Source of the DNA: Ovis canadensis
Lineage: Eukaryota > Chordata > Mammalia > Artiodactyla > Bovidae
Direction of reading: 5' to 3'
Length of the DNA stretch: 64,000 nucleotides
NCBI RefSeq assembly: GCF_042477335.2
Contig: NC_091251.1
Coordinates: forward strand, 30,210,501-30,274,500
The position numbers were made by a program, and so were the translations under genes. Below, in pieces: positions 22,691-33,929 of this stretch. How positions within the stretch are numbered: position 1 is the stretch's first letter; each line of letters begins with the position of its first letter. The notes beneath the pieces were generated by a model that made no database searches, was not told the DNA's origin, and worked only from the letters and a program-made list of their open reading frames with translations.

Positions 22691-22814
22691 CAGCTCTGAC
22701 ATCTTCATGGAAGCTAGACAGAGAAGAATAGACATGCATGTCAAGGGAATCCACTTCAGACAGCATGGAACAGATATTGAGGAAGATCTAAAATCTCTAG
22801 AGCTTTAAAAACAT

Positions 22815-22925
22815 GGTAGATCCCTATTATTCATACAACAAATATTAACTGAGAATCTACTGTATGCCAGACAGAGCAGTCAGTGAATGACAGCAGGCTG
22901 GTCCCACCTCTTTGGAGATTTCAGT
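22815..22925 (+). repeat. Ancient interspersed repeat, family unsure
   Basis: 'attcatacaacaaatattaa' and 'gagaatctactgtatgccag' match the copies near 1862 and 12540. Confidence 0.45.
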
Positions 22926-23079
22926 ATCATTTGGGCTTGATCAAATTATTTTAGAGACAAAGTCACATTTGTAAACATATCCAGCTTCATTTTCCCATCA
23001 TTTCTGATAAGAAATTGGATGGGGTTTACCAGAAATGAAGAGACCGGATTGTTGAGAACATTTCAGGCTGGGGTTACAC

Positions 23080-23175
23080 CAGATAACTTCCCTGATCTTT
23101 AGTTTCTTAATCTGCAAAAGGAAAAGAGCAGACTGGATCATCCCTAAAGTCTCACTCAACTCCAAAGTTCTGATA
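23080..23175 (+). repeat. MIR-type SINE fragment
   Basis: 'ctgatctttagtttcttaat' and 'gcagactggatcatcccta' resemble MIR3 or MIR. Confidence 0.45.
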
Positions 23176-23344
23176 ACGACTGCCCAGCCTTTCTTAGGTG
23201 CTTTAGCTCAGCAACCCCATCTAGTGTCACTGTGTGACCTTATTTGAAAATCTTCAATAGTCCTATTGACTGATAGGCCACTGAAGAGTCTGGACGTAAC
23301 TGAAGACAGGCTTGAGAATCAAGATCTAAGGGGTACAGAGTTGA

Positions 23345-23590
23345 TGGAAGTTACAATTAACACCGACATAATGTTTATTCTGTGTTGGGCACTCTTCTCA
23401 GCAGTTGATGTTCATTTAATTTTCACAACAAGCCCATGATAAAGGTACTAATAACAGTCCTACTTTACAGATAAGGAAACACGGTACAGAAAGGTCAAGT
23501 AACATGCCTGGTAAGCGGCCGTGCCCGGATTCAAGTCCAGATAGTGAGCTACAAGGTCCATCCTCTTAACCACCGCACATCCCCGATTCT
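23345..23590 (-). repeat. MIR SINE, antisense
   Basis: 'ctactttacagataaggaaa', 'gtcaagtaacatgcctggta' and 'cctcttaaccaccgcac' are reverse-complement MIR signatures. Confidence 0.75.
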
Positions 23591-23599
23591 AGCTAAGAG

Positions 23600-23812
23600 T
23601 TACGCAGTTCTTACCCTCTGTCAAGCACTGTTTCTGAAAGTTTTGCATATTGTAACTTACTTAACCCTCTCAACAAAAATAGGATGTCTGTACTAAAATC
23701 ACGGTTTCTCAGACGAGAAGGGTGAGGCCCCAGGAGATGAAGTAACTTGTCTAAGCTCATATAGCTGATAAGTGGTGCAGCCTGCATCCAAGTTTCCGTA
23801 TTCAGCCAGGAT
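23600..23812 (-). repeat. Second MIR SINE, antisense
   Basis: Independent MIR beside the previous one: 'gaggccccaggagatgaagt', 'aacttgtctaagctcatata', 'agctgataagtggtgcagcc'. Confidence 0.7.
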
Positions 23813-24519
23813 AGGTGCATTCAGGCTGCCGCCATCTTCCTAGGATTTTTCTCCTACTTTCTCAACATCACTGCTTCACTGTTCTTGGCACAGAAAGGGG
23901 AGAGGCAAGCATCAAACACCAGACAGATTTGGGGTCTTTCTGTTTGTTTGATTTTGTTTTGCCAGTTATCTCAAGGGCCAGTTCCAGAATACTCAGAAGT
24001 TGTTGATTAATAGATAATGCAGGCTTGTACAATTTTCTTGGTCTCTTCTGCTTCCTATTTTGGAGCAGTTTCGCTAGGTAAGTAATGAAGACATTAAATG
24101 CCACGGGAGTGTTATAAGCTCTCCTTTAGGGATTCTACATCATGGCTCAAGTATTACTTTTCTGTAAATGTCTCCCAAGGCTACCTCTCCATGCCTCACC
24201 ACTCTTAATTGCCTGAGAAAGGCATCTGCTTTCCTGCTCCATTATTCTCTCAAATTCAACATTTATTAGCAGATAACTTATAAGCATGCCAAGCACATCT
24301 GCAAACCCCTTAGACCTTTAGAACAGCGCTTGGCACATGGAAATACTAATGAAAGACAATCCTCACATTCAAAATGGAGACTAGTGGGGGGATATTGGTA
24401 AATAGTCATTTACAACAAAGTGATAAATGCTCTGGTGGGTTAAGCATGACATGCTTTGCTAGATGCAATGACATTTCATCCAGCCTTAAGGGAGAGTAAG
24501 AGTAAGGTCATGGTAGGTC

Positions 24520-24970
24520 TCTCGGACAACTGATTTCTAAAGCTGAAATCACTATCTTTCTCCACAAACTGGCTCATTCTTATTTTTACTAATTACACTG
24601 CTGTTTTTATGTACCCAGGCTTAAAAACTCAGTCATGGTGTACAAGTCTCTCCTTGCTCACCAATCCAGTGTCTAAATTAATCACTGTGTCCAATCAATT
24701 CTTCTTTCTTGTTGCCTCCGTTCTTTACCTTCCCCTACTCTAGTTCAGTCTTTTATCTTCTCAAGCCAAGACCATTATGGAAGTCTGTCATCTTAACCCT
24801 AGCCAATTCTCTCTCTTTTTTTTTTGCGGGGCTAGGGAGGAGCAGTGCAGGCTGAAGCATGCTGGATCCTAGTTCCCCATCAGGAATTGAACCCTCCTCT
24901 GCTACAGTGGAAGCCAATTCTCTCTGTCAGTTCTTTTCACACCATATTCGAGATTCATTTGCCTAACATA
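24520..24970 (+). repeat. L2-like fragment split by a SINE
   Basis: 'ctgtttttatgtacccaggc' and the following serine-rich-type wording resemble mid L2. It is interrupted at 24815-24911 and resumes at 'gccaattctctctgtcag'. The family is tentative. Confidence 0.4.
24815..24911 (-). mobile_element. CHR-type SINE with 14-bp target duplication
   Basis: Begins with a T run (its poly(A)) and continues 'tcctagttccccatcaggaa' and 'ttgaaccctcctctgctaca'. It is flanked by a perfect AGCCAATTCTCTCT repeat at 24801-24814 and 24912-24925. The tRNA-like head appears shortened. Confidence 0.8.
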
Positions 24971-25112
24971 CTTTCCCATTAAAAAATTGCAAAACGTCAT
25001 TCAGAGCTCAAAGGATAAGGATTAATCCCCTTGTTTTGGCAACATTCTGCTTCTAGCTTTCTCCTCCCACATTCTAGGAATCTCATTGTAAGAGCCTCTG
25101 CTTTCAATCTAA

Positions 25113-25322
25113 TAGCGTCTGGGTGCAGTGCAGGAGACCCAGGTTCGATCCCTGGGCTGGGAAGACACCCCCCCCCACCCCCCCACAGAGAAGGAGAAGG
25201 AAATGGCAACCCACTCCAGTACTCTTGCCTGGAAAATTCCATGGACTGAGGAGCCTGGTAGGCTACAGTCCATGGGGTCGCAAAGCGTAGGACACGACAG
25301 AGCGACTTCACTTTCACTTTCT
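25113..25322 (+). mobile_element. Bov SINE with internal poly-C expansion
   Basis: 'aggttcgatccctgggctgg' then a C-rich run with one A interruption (25167-25184), then the body 'gagaaggaaatggcaaccc' to 'acttcactttcactttc'. The C run replaces the usual short CCCC and looks unstable. Confidence 0.85.
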
Positions 25323-25334
25323 TTCAACCCTTTT

Positions 25335-25592
25335 AGAGGAGATCCTCAACCTTTTTCTACCTGTGAGTGGTTTCATGGAAGACAATTTCCCACTAATGGG
25401 AGTGGTGGGGTAGGCCAGGGGCGGGGAGAAGCTATTATTCAGGCTGTAATGCGAGCTGAAAGGAAATAGTAGATGAATTTTGTTGAATTACCCGCTGCTG
25501 ACCTCCTGCTGTGTGACACAGGCTCCTAACAGGCCATCCACTGGTAGTGATCTCCAGACCTGCGATTGGGAAACCCTGCTCTAGCCCATCCT
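25335..25592 (+). repeat. hAT-like non-autonomous DNA transposon fossil
   Basis: 'cctcaacctttttctacctg', 'ggtttcatggaagacaattt', 'ctgacctcctgctgtgtgac' and 'cctaacaggccatccactgg' match a familiar mammalian MER element whose exact name I cannot give. Confidence 0.5.
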
Positions 25593-26044
25593 TTTCTGCA
25601 TTCATGCCAGTGTTGACTTTGTCTTTGCTTTCCATTTCTTTTTAAAACATATAACATATCCATATCCTATTTCTCCTCAAAGGGTCATTCGAGTTTTACC
25701 TGTTCTGTGGAGCCTACTTTGAATTCATTGAATTTATTGTTTGTGTTGGTCATTTGGTAATTAGCATGTGTTGCTTTTTTCTTCAGTCAGCTTCACAAAG
25801 GCGTGACTTACACAACTGCAACTGTGTGTACCAATGTGACGTTCAACACATCATAATATAAAAGGCTTGCATAGCCCCCAAACACTTCCTTCTGCCCCTT
25901 TGAGGTAGTGTCCTCCCCGCCCCAGTCCTAGACAACCACTTACTTCCTTTCTATTAATACAGGTTTGTTTTTCTCTTTTCTAAACTTTCACATAAACAGA
26001 AATACTGTGTGTGTGCTCTTTTTTGAGTCTGAATTTTTTCTCTC

Positions 26045-26112
26045 AGCAGGACAGAGGAGCCTGGCAGTCCATGGGGTCACAAGAGTCGGACACGAATTAG
26101 CGACTAAACCAC
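26045..26112 (+). mobile_element. Bov SINE fragment
   Basis: 'gacagaggagcctggcagtc' and 'cacaagagtcggacacgaat': the 3' part of a Bov-tA or Bov-A element. Confidence 0.75.
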
Positions 26113-26519
26113 CAACCACCGTGTTTTCAAAATTCATTCATGGTGTTACAGGCATGTTTGTTCATCCGCTTTTTTTCTTTGCTGAGAGAATTTCGTTGTT
26201 TGAATATAATACTATTTGTTTATCCATTTACCTGCTGATGAGCATTTGGGTTGCTTTCAGGTTTTGACTTTTAAGAATATTTGTGTAAAAGTCTTTGTGT
26301 GACTATGTATTTTAATAGATAGATACCAAGGAATGAAATTATGTGGTCGAATGATTTGGGTATGTTACTTTTATGAAAGTTTGCCAAACTGTTTTCCAAA
26401 GTGTTGTGACACTTTATGTTCGCAACAGCCATGTATGAGAATTTCACTTGCTCTTTCTCTCTCCAACCCTTGGTTACTCTAAATACTTTGCACTTCCATA
26501 TTGTGAGTGGTATGGATTT

Positions 26520-26638
26520 TTTTTTTCTGGCTCTGCCATGTGACTTGTGGGATCTTAGTTCCCCAGGGACTGAACCCAGGCTTCCTGCAATGGAAACATG
26601 GAGTCCTAATCACTTGACTGCCAGGGAATTCTTATGTA
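26520..26638 (-). mobile_element. CHR-type SINE, antisense, with target duplication
   Basis: 'ctctgccatgtgacttgtgg', 'gatcttagttccccagggac' and 'cttgactgccagggaattct'. A 14-bp AGTGGTATGGATTT repeat lies at 26506-26519 and 26639-26652. Confidence 0.8.
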
Positions 26639-27182
26639 AGTGGTATGGATTTCTAAAATTTCATTCTTCATAATTATTTATTGCTACTATATAGAAATAG
26701 TGATTTTTGTACTTTGACTATTAACTCACTTATTGGCTTTAGTAGCTTTCCGATAGATCCTATAGGCATTTCTATGTATATGATCGTGTCATCTATAGAA
26801 AGAAACTGATTTTTATCTTCCTTTTAAACATCTATGTATTTTCTTTCTTTTTATCTTTACTGAACTAATTAGGATCTTTAGCAGAATGTTAAACAGGAAT
26901 ATTGAAGAATGGATATCTTTGCCTTGTTCCTGATCTTAAGAATAAAGCTTTCAGCCCCTGAACATTAACTATGATATTATTAGTGTATACTTCACAGCTG
27001 CCATTCATCAGATTGAGAAATTAAGTTCCCTCTTATTCCTATCTTACTAAGAGGTTTCCTTAATTTTTTTTTAATCATGAATGGATGTTGAGGTCAAATA
27101 TTCTTTCTAAATCTAATGAGATGATATGATTTGTACCCTTTATTCTCTCAATGTGGTGAATTACATTCACTGATTTTTTTTT

Positions 27183-27363
27183 TAAGTATTTATTTATTCA
27201 GTTGGCTGCTCTGGGTCTTAGTTGCAGCACACAGAATCTTCAATCTTCATTGTGGTATATGCGAACTCTTAGTTGTAATATATGGGATATAGTTCCCCAA
27301 GCAGGGATTGAACCTGGGCCCCCTGCACTGGGAGTCTTAGCCACTGGACTGCCAGGGAAGTCC
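27183..27363 (-). mobile_element. CHR-type SINE, antisense, with target duplication
   Basis: 'gggtcttagttgcagcacac', 'cagggattgaacctgggccc' and 'ggactgccagggaagtcc'. It is flanked by near-identical TTACATTCACTGATTTTTTT (27161-27180) and its one-mismatch copy (27364-27383). Confidence 0.8.
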
Positions 27364-28060
27364 TTACATTCATTGATTTTTTTAAATGTAAAGATAACCT
27401 TGCATTGCTGAGCTAAACTATACTTGGACATATTATATTAGTCTTATAATATATTGCAGGATATGTTTGCTAAAAGTTAAATATATTTGCATCTATTTCA
27501 CAGGGGATGTTGGCCTGTAATTTCTTTTATTTATTTTTTTTGCCTAGTTTTGGTAATAGAGTGATGAGTTAAACTCAAAACATGAAATCAAGTGTTTAAC
27601 AGTCCATTTCTCTTGAAAGAGCTGTGTAACATTGGCATTTTTTCTTATGGGTTTGATAGAATTTATAAGTGAAGTCATCTGGGCCTAGACTTTTCTTTGT
27701 GAAAGGAAGGATAATTTTAAATTCAATTTCTTTAATAACTGTAAAGATAGTCAGATTTTCTGTTTCTTTTTGTGTCAGTTTTGATAGTCTGTTTTCAGTT
27801 CTAGAACTTTCATTTGGCCCTTTTTTTTATAGCTTCCTTTTCTCTGCAGAGATTCCCTAACTCTTCTTTCCATACTGCGATATTTTCCTATTTAAACATA
27901 TTTATAATAGCTCCTTTAAAGTTCTTGCCTGGTAATCACAACTGGTTATCTTGGGGTTGGTTTCTATCAATTATTTTTGTCTTGATTATGAGTCATGCTT
28001 TCCAATTTCTCTGCATAAATAATAATTCTAAATTTTGCACAGGATATTTTGGATGATAAA

Positions 28061-28869
28061 TTCTGTTTTCTGCTTCCAAAGCATGATGGATTTTGTCCAA
28101 ATAGCCAGTTAACTTGGCTGGAATCAAACTCCCTGTTCCCACTATGATGGATAGCAACTAAAGTAAGGCTTCCAACTGCTGCTTTTTGCTGGGTCCCTTG
28201 AGGTCTCTCCGTAAAACATAAAAGTGATTAGTCAAGGATCTGGGTAGAATTTGTAAGCAGATTTTGGTTCCCCCTCCTGAGTGGCTTCTCATTTTCCATG
28301 ACTATTACTTTTCATTCTGATAGTCCTTAGTTTTCACCTTTGACTGCTCAAGCCAGTAAGGCTGCAGTTTTCTGCCTGAGTTCTACTGCCTTTCACAGTG
28401 TGGAACAGGGAGCGTAGCCAGGTGGAAAGGCACATAGAGGACATCTCCCCTAGGGCAACTCAGCTCTTGAAGACTGACTTCATGGTCTTACTTGCTTTAG
28501 ATGCTCCCTAGTCCCCGCCTCCAGAGCTGTCTGGTATGTTTCTTCCCCATATTTACACGTCATCCATGGGAGGGTTAATCTGGTACAAGGTTTTTTGCTA
28601 CTAACAGAGTAGGAACTACTCTATTTGCTTTCATGGAGAAATTTGGGGAGATTTAAAGAAATGACACCGTTCACCACTACCATCTTTCCAGAATTCCTAG
28701 AGGCTTATTTTTGACTGATCAAATTCTATGTTCACACTTGCCATTTCTTTCTTCTCTCACCTAGGTCTAATGATTTTACATGTGTATCTAATCAAGTTTT
28801 TTAAGAATAAGAAATAAATACTAGCTAAGCCAGCTCAAAGAATACATTCAAAACAGAATTTAAGCCCAG
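28061..28869. other. Intergenic, no recognised element
   Basis: No gene or repeat could be named with confidence. Confidence 0.4.
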
Positions 28870-29640
28870 AATAAAACGCTTGTGACCTTAAATGTCTTAG
28901 GTGGTATGGTCCTATATACCACTCCAATCTCATCTCTAATCATTCTCTGCCTAGTTCATTATCTCCAGCGACACCTTAGCTGTCTTGCTATTCCTCAAAT
29001 TCCAGAGCATGTGCTGTTCCTGATAGCTCAGTTGGTAAAGAATCCCCCTGCAATGCCGGAGACCCTGGTTCAACTCCTGGGTCAGGAAGATATGCTGGAG
29101 AAGGGATAGCCTACCCACTCCAGTACTCTTGGGCTTCCCTGGTGGCTCAGCTGGTAAAGAATCGGCTGCAATGCAGGAGACCTGAGTTTGATCCCTGGGT
29201 TGGGAAGATCTCCTGGAGAAGGGAAAGGCTACACACTCCAGTATTCTTGCCTGGAGAATTCCAGGGACTGTACAGTCCATGAGGTCACAAAGAGTTGGAC
29301 ACAACTGAATGACTTTCACTTTCTTCTGATCATTCAGGTCTCTGATCATATATTGTATCTTCATAGAGGCCTTTACTGACTACACTACCTAAAAGAGTAA
29401 ATGCTCTCCCCCACCTGAATGATGCTGTACCATCTTACTCTGCTGATTTTCTTCAAAGCAGCAATCACTATCTGAGATTATTCACTTATTTCCTTGTTTC
29501 TTATCTGGCTCCTCACTAAAAGCTCAGCACCAAGAGGGCAGAATCTTTGTCTGTGTTATTCACCAATGTGTCCTTACTGTCTACGGCAACTGTCTGGCAC
29601 AAGTATGTTTAGTAAGTATTTATTAAATAAAATGAAGAAT
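28870..29640 (+). repeat. L2 3' segment split by two Bov-tA SINEs
   Basis: The right part has 'gcagcaatcactatctgaga', 'ccaagagggcagaatctttg' and 'gcaactgtctggcacaagta', then a 'tattaaataaaatga' end, as in L2. The left part (28900-29010) fits the upstream L2 3' region. Confidence 0.65.
29018..29335 (+). mobile_element. Two Bov-tA SINEs in tandem
   Basis: The first (29018-29130) starts near 'ttcctgatagctcagttggt' and is truncated in its body. The second starts 'gggcttccctggtggctcag' (29131) and ends 'aactgaatgactttcacttt'. Both keep a B-box-like 'ttcaactcctgggtc' or 'tttgatccctgggtt'. Confidence 0.88.
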
Positions 29641-29779
29641 AATATGGAAGACGTTGAGGAAAATATAACCCCCCAATAAACTCATCCAATAATAAAAGAA
29701 AATTTGATAATCAAAAATATGTATGCAAAAAGTAAATAGTAATATATAAACTATAAGTTCCATATATTCTATTTAACAT

Positions 29780-30345
29780 AAAGCCACAGCCTTTGCACAG
29801 CAAAGGAAGCTATCAATAAAACTAAAAGTCTGCCTACTTAATGGGAGAAGATATTTGCAAATGATATATCTGATGAGGGGTTAATAACCAAAATATAAAA
29901 AGAATTCAACTCAATAACAAAACTCAAATAGCCCAATTGAAAAATGGGTAAAGCATCTGAACGGGCATTTTTCCAAAGAAGACATACAGAGATCAACAAG
30001 CACATGAAAAGATGCTCAACATCACTAATCATCATGGAAATGCAAGTCAAAACTACGATGAGACATCACCTCATACCTGTCACAATGGCTATTACAAAAA
30101 AGATAACAAATAACAGGTATTGGCAAGGGTGCGGGAAAAAGGGAACCCTTTCCTGCACTGTCAATGGGAATGTAAATTGGTGCAGCCACTATGGAAAATA
30201 CGGAGATTCCTCAAAAAATTAAATATAGAACTACCATATGATCCAACAATTCCGCTCATGGGTATTTAGCCGAAGAAACCAAAAACACTAATTACAAAAG
30301 ATATATGCAGGCCTACATCCATTGTGTTTGTATAACTTGATTCTT
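29780..30345 (+). mobile_element. L1 ORF2 3' segment
   Basis: Carries 'aaagccacagcctttgcaca', 'gaagatatttgcaaatgat', 'aaatgcaagtcaaaactac', 'gagacatcacctcatacct' and 'aactaccatatgatccaac', the C-terminal part of mammalian L1 ORF2. It is truncated at both ends. Confidence 0.85.
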
Positions 30346-30439
30346 ACATGCAATCTAAAAATATAAATCAGAGGAGAATTATATCAAAGGTAAGATCTAC
30401 TTTATATGATTTTATTTCTTTAAAGTTTTAAGTAGTAAA

Positions 30440-30560
30440 AGAGTACAGATAATACTTATCAACGTCATGGACCGGGAAGGCTGGAATTTGAACCTAGGCA
30501 AGCTGGCTCGATAGGCCAAGTTCTTAAGAACTCTGCCATAGTGTTCTTTACTATTTCTAA
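30440..30560 (-). repeat. MIR SINE, antisense
   Basis: 'ctggaatttgaacctaggca' followed by 'ttaagaactctgccatagtg' is the reverse-complement MIR B-box side. Confidence 0.55.
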
Positions 30561-30904
30561 ATTAAAAATTGCTAAGCACTGTGGTCAAGCAGAAACCTAT
30601 TTGCTATTAAGCTATTTGTTTACAACCCATTATACTTTCCCCAAATTAACAGCTGGAAGAGATACTATTACTAGCTATTATTGTAACAGTACTAAATATT
30701 AGAGTAAAGCAGTAACATTATCTTAGAAAACATAATCATCAGCCCTCTATACATTATGAGGACTACTTCAGCAAGATGACATGATTGGCTTTAATGTTTT
30801 TAATGCTTTCCTGAGAAAAATTACAGTGTGAAATGGAAATTTTTACTTGTAGGGAAAATAAGATGTAGAAAGGAAGAGAATTTGGATATTTAGAAGGTAA
30901 TCGA
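30561..30904. other. Intergenic, no recognised element
   Basis: AT-rich, nothing recognised. Confidence 0.4.
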
Positions 30905-31065
30905 AAACTGAGTACACTGGGATAACCCAGAGAGATGGTATGGGGAGGGTGGTGGGAGGGGGTTCAGGGTTGGGAAGTCATGTACACCTGTGGTGGATTC
31001 ATGTCAATGTATGGCAAAACCAATACGGTATAACATTTTTGAAATTAAAGAACTAAAAAAAAAAA
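30905..31065 (+). mobile_element. Ruminant L1 3' end
   Basis: G-rich 'gggaggggttcagggtt'-type tract at 30942-30977, then 'catgtacacctgtggtgga', 'tcatgtcaatgtatggcaaa' and a poly(A) tail (31054-31066). This is the terminal 160 bp of L1-BT. Confidence 0.8.
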
Positions 31066-31236
31066 AACAAAAAAACTGAGTACCTACACATTACGTGGAG
31101 AGGCTAATAAAAGGTTTATGGAAAATGTAAGAAGGGTTGTGGGAAGAAAAAATAATGAGAGAGAAATGAAAAGAAATGCTTTGTAATTTTACCTAGAACA
31201 TTGAAAGAATATTTCAGTGAGCACCTTTGGTTGCTA

Positions 31237-32918
31237 TTCAGTTCAGTTCAGTTCAGTCACTTAGTTGTGTCCGACTCTCTGCAACCCCATGAACTCCAGC
31301 AACGCCAGGCCTCCCTGTCCATCACCAACTCCCGAAGTCCACCCAAACCCATGTCCATCGAGTAGACGATGCCATCCAACCATTTCATCCTCCGTCGTCC
31401 CCTTCTCCTCCTGCCCTCAATCCTTCCCAGCATCAGGGTCTTCTCCAATGAGTCAGCTCTTCGCATGAGGTGGCCAAAGTACTGGAGTTTCAGCTTCAAC
31501 ATCAGTCCTTCCAATGAACACCCAGGACTGATCTCCTTTAGAATAGACTGGTTGGATCTCCTTGCAGTCCAAGGGACTCTCAAGAGTCTTCTCCAACACC
31601 ACAGTTCAAAAGCATCAATTCTTCGGTGCTCAGCTTTCTTCACAGTCCAACTCTCACATCCATACATGACCACAGGAAAAACCATAGCCTTGACTAGACG
31701 GATCTTTGTCGGCAAGTAATGTCTCTGCTTTTTAATATGCTATCTAGGTTGGTCATAATTTTCCTTCAAAGGAGTAAGCATCTATTAATTTCATGGCTGC
31801 AATCACCATCTGCAGTGATTTTGGAGCCCAAAAAAATAAAGTCAGCCATGGTTTCCATTGTTTTCCCCTCTATTTGCCATGAAGTGATGGGACCAGATAC
31901 CATGATCTTAGTTTTCTGAATGTTGAGCTTTAAGCAAACTTTTTCACTCTTCTCTCTCACTTTCATCAAGAGGCTCTTTATTTCTTCTTTCTTCCATAAG
32001 GGTGGTATCATCTGCATATCTGAAGTTATTGATATTTCTCTCGGCAATCTTGATTCAAGCCTGTGTTTCTTCCAGCCCAGTGTTCCTCATGATGTACTCT
32101 GCATATAAGTTAAATAAGCAGGGTGACAATATACAGCCTTGACGTACTCCTTTTCCTATTTGGAACCAGTCTGTTGTTCTATGTCACGTTCTAACTGTTG
32201 CTTCTTGACCTGCATACAGGTTTCTCAAGAGGCAGGTCAGGTGGTCTGGTATTCCTATCTTTTTCAGAATTTTCCACAGTTTATTGTGATCCACACAGTC
32301 AAAGGCTTTGGCATAGTCAATAAAGCAGAAACAGATGTTTTTCTGCAACTCTCTTGCTTTTTTGATGATCCAGCAGATGTTGGCAATTTGATCTCTGCTT
32401 CCTCTGCCTTTTCTAAATCCAACTTGAACATCTGGAAGTTCATGGTTCATGTATGGCTGGCTTGGAGAATTTTGAGCTTTACTTTACTAGTGTGTGAGAT
32501 GAGTGCAATTGTGCGGTAGTTTGAGCATTCTTTGGCATTGACTTTCTTTGGGATTAGAAAGAAAACTGACCTTTTCCAGTCCTGTGGCCACTGCTGAGTT
32601 TTCCAAATTTGCTGGCATATTGAGTGCAGCACTTTCACAGCATCATCTTTCAGGATTTGAAATAGCTTAACTGGAATGCCATCCACTAGCTTTGTTCGTA
32701 GTGATGCTTTCTAAGGCCCGCTTGACTTCACATTCCAGGATGTCTGGCTCTAGGTGAGTGATCACACCATCGTGATTATCTGGGTCATGAAAATCTTTTT
32801 TGTACAGTTTTTCTGTGTATTCTTGCCACCTCTTCTTAATATCTTCTGCTTCTGTTAGGTCCATACCATTTCTGTCCTTTATTCAGCCCATCTTTGCACA
32901 AGCTATTAATACCTAAGT
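31237..32918 (-). mobile_element. BovB LINE, 1.7 kb 3' portion
   Basis: Starts at the 3' repeat tail (TTCAG units, 31239-31256) and extends leftward through the reverse transcriptase. The minus frame at 32184-32450 shows HELPDVQVGFRKGRGSRDQI and FIDYAKAFDCVDHNKLWKIL (RT domain). The frames at 32447-32864 show VKLFQILKDDAVKVLHSICQ and earlier RT residues. It is 5'-truncated at about 32918, and its frames are broken. Confidence 0.92.
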
Positions 32919-33496
32919 TAAAGAAACTTTATGAAGAAATTTTAGTAAAGAGTCCCTTTGTAACATGAATAATTATACCTACTATTATTGAGGATTTAAA
33001 TAAAAATTGAAATCTTATCTTTGTGTTTATAAAATTTTGACTAATTTTGACAGCTATGTCTACTTCTAAGCCAAGCATTATAAAAGTCTAGAATAAGTAC
33101 ATATTTCTTTACAAAACAGATGTACAGCTGATAAAATGGAGTTTTAGGAATTTATTCAGGCTTTAAGAAATAACTTTTGTTCTCTTTATACATTTTATCA
33201 CTGAAGAAAATTTGTGCCAAATGGAGAAGCAAAAAGAAAAAAATTAGCCATAATTCCATCATTTGTAGCTAACAACTTCATATTTTGGTATATTTTTTAT
33301 CTTTGTCTTTTATTTATTAAAATTCTGATCATATGTTTTATAATCTTATTTTCCTCTTTAATACATGTTTCTATGTCATTAAATAGTCTACATATAATTT
33401 TTATGGCTGTATATAATCTACTGTACATATAAACTATAATTTATTAAAATAATCCATAAATCAGAAATCTTTAAATATAAATCTTTTTTGCACATA
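32919..33496. other. Intergenic, AT-rich, nothing recognised
   Basis: Low-complexity AT-rich stretch with no named repeat or exon. Confidence 0.4.
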
Positions 33497-33893
33497 CATG
33501 AGTGCCGAAGAATTGAAGCTTTTGAAGTGTGGTGTTGGAGAAGACTCTTGAGAGTCCCTTGGACTGCAAGGAGATCCAACCAGTCCATTCTGAAGATCAG
33601 CCCTGGGATTTCTTTGGAAGGAATGATGCTAAAGCTGAAACTCCAGTACTTTGGCAGCCTCATGCAAAGAGTTGACTCATTGGAAAAGACTCTGATGCTG
33701 GGAGGGATTGGGGGCAGGAGGAGAAAGGGGACAACAGAGGATGAGATGGCTGGATGGTGTCACTGACTTGATGGACGTGAGTCTGAGTGAACTCCGGGAG
33801 TTGGTGATGGACAGGGAGGCCTGGCATGCTGTGATTCATGGGGTGTCAAAGAGTCGGACACAACTGAGTGACTGAACTGAACTGAACTGATTA
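33497..33893 (+). mobile_element. BovB 3' end fragment
   Basis: 'agaattgaagcttttgaagt', 'gactcttgagagtcccttgg' through the terminal 'ctgaactgaactgaactga'. Opposite in orientation to the copy at 31237-32918. Confidence 0.9.
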
Positions 33894-33929
33894 CTTATTT
33901 ATATTAAAAGCTTAAGAAATAGAATTTCC

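Larger units (their letters stand above)
25950..28060 (-). repeat. Old L1M in antisense, split by three SINE pieces
   Basis: Reads as reverse-complement L1 ORF2 and 3' region: 'tttatccatttacctgctga', 'gcctttgccttgttcctgatc'-like text near 26920, 'aatgtggtgaattacattca', and 'ttgaggtcaaatattctttc'. SINE pieces lie at 26045-26112, 26520-26638 and about 27183-27363. The copy is diverged and has no usable frame. Confidence 0.65.

Noticed and set aside
31257-32864. Reverse-transcriptase-like open frames as host genes or a defence RT
   Set aside because: They are BovB LINE sequence (YADD-type RT, ITADGDC 3' domain), present many times in the window and truncated.
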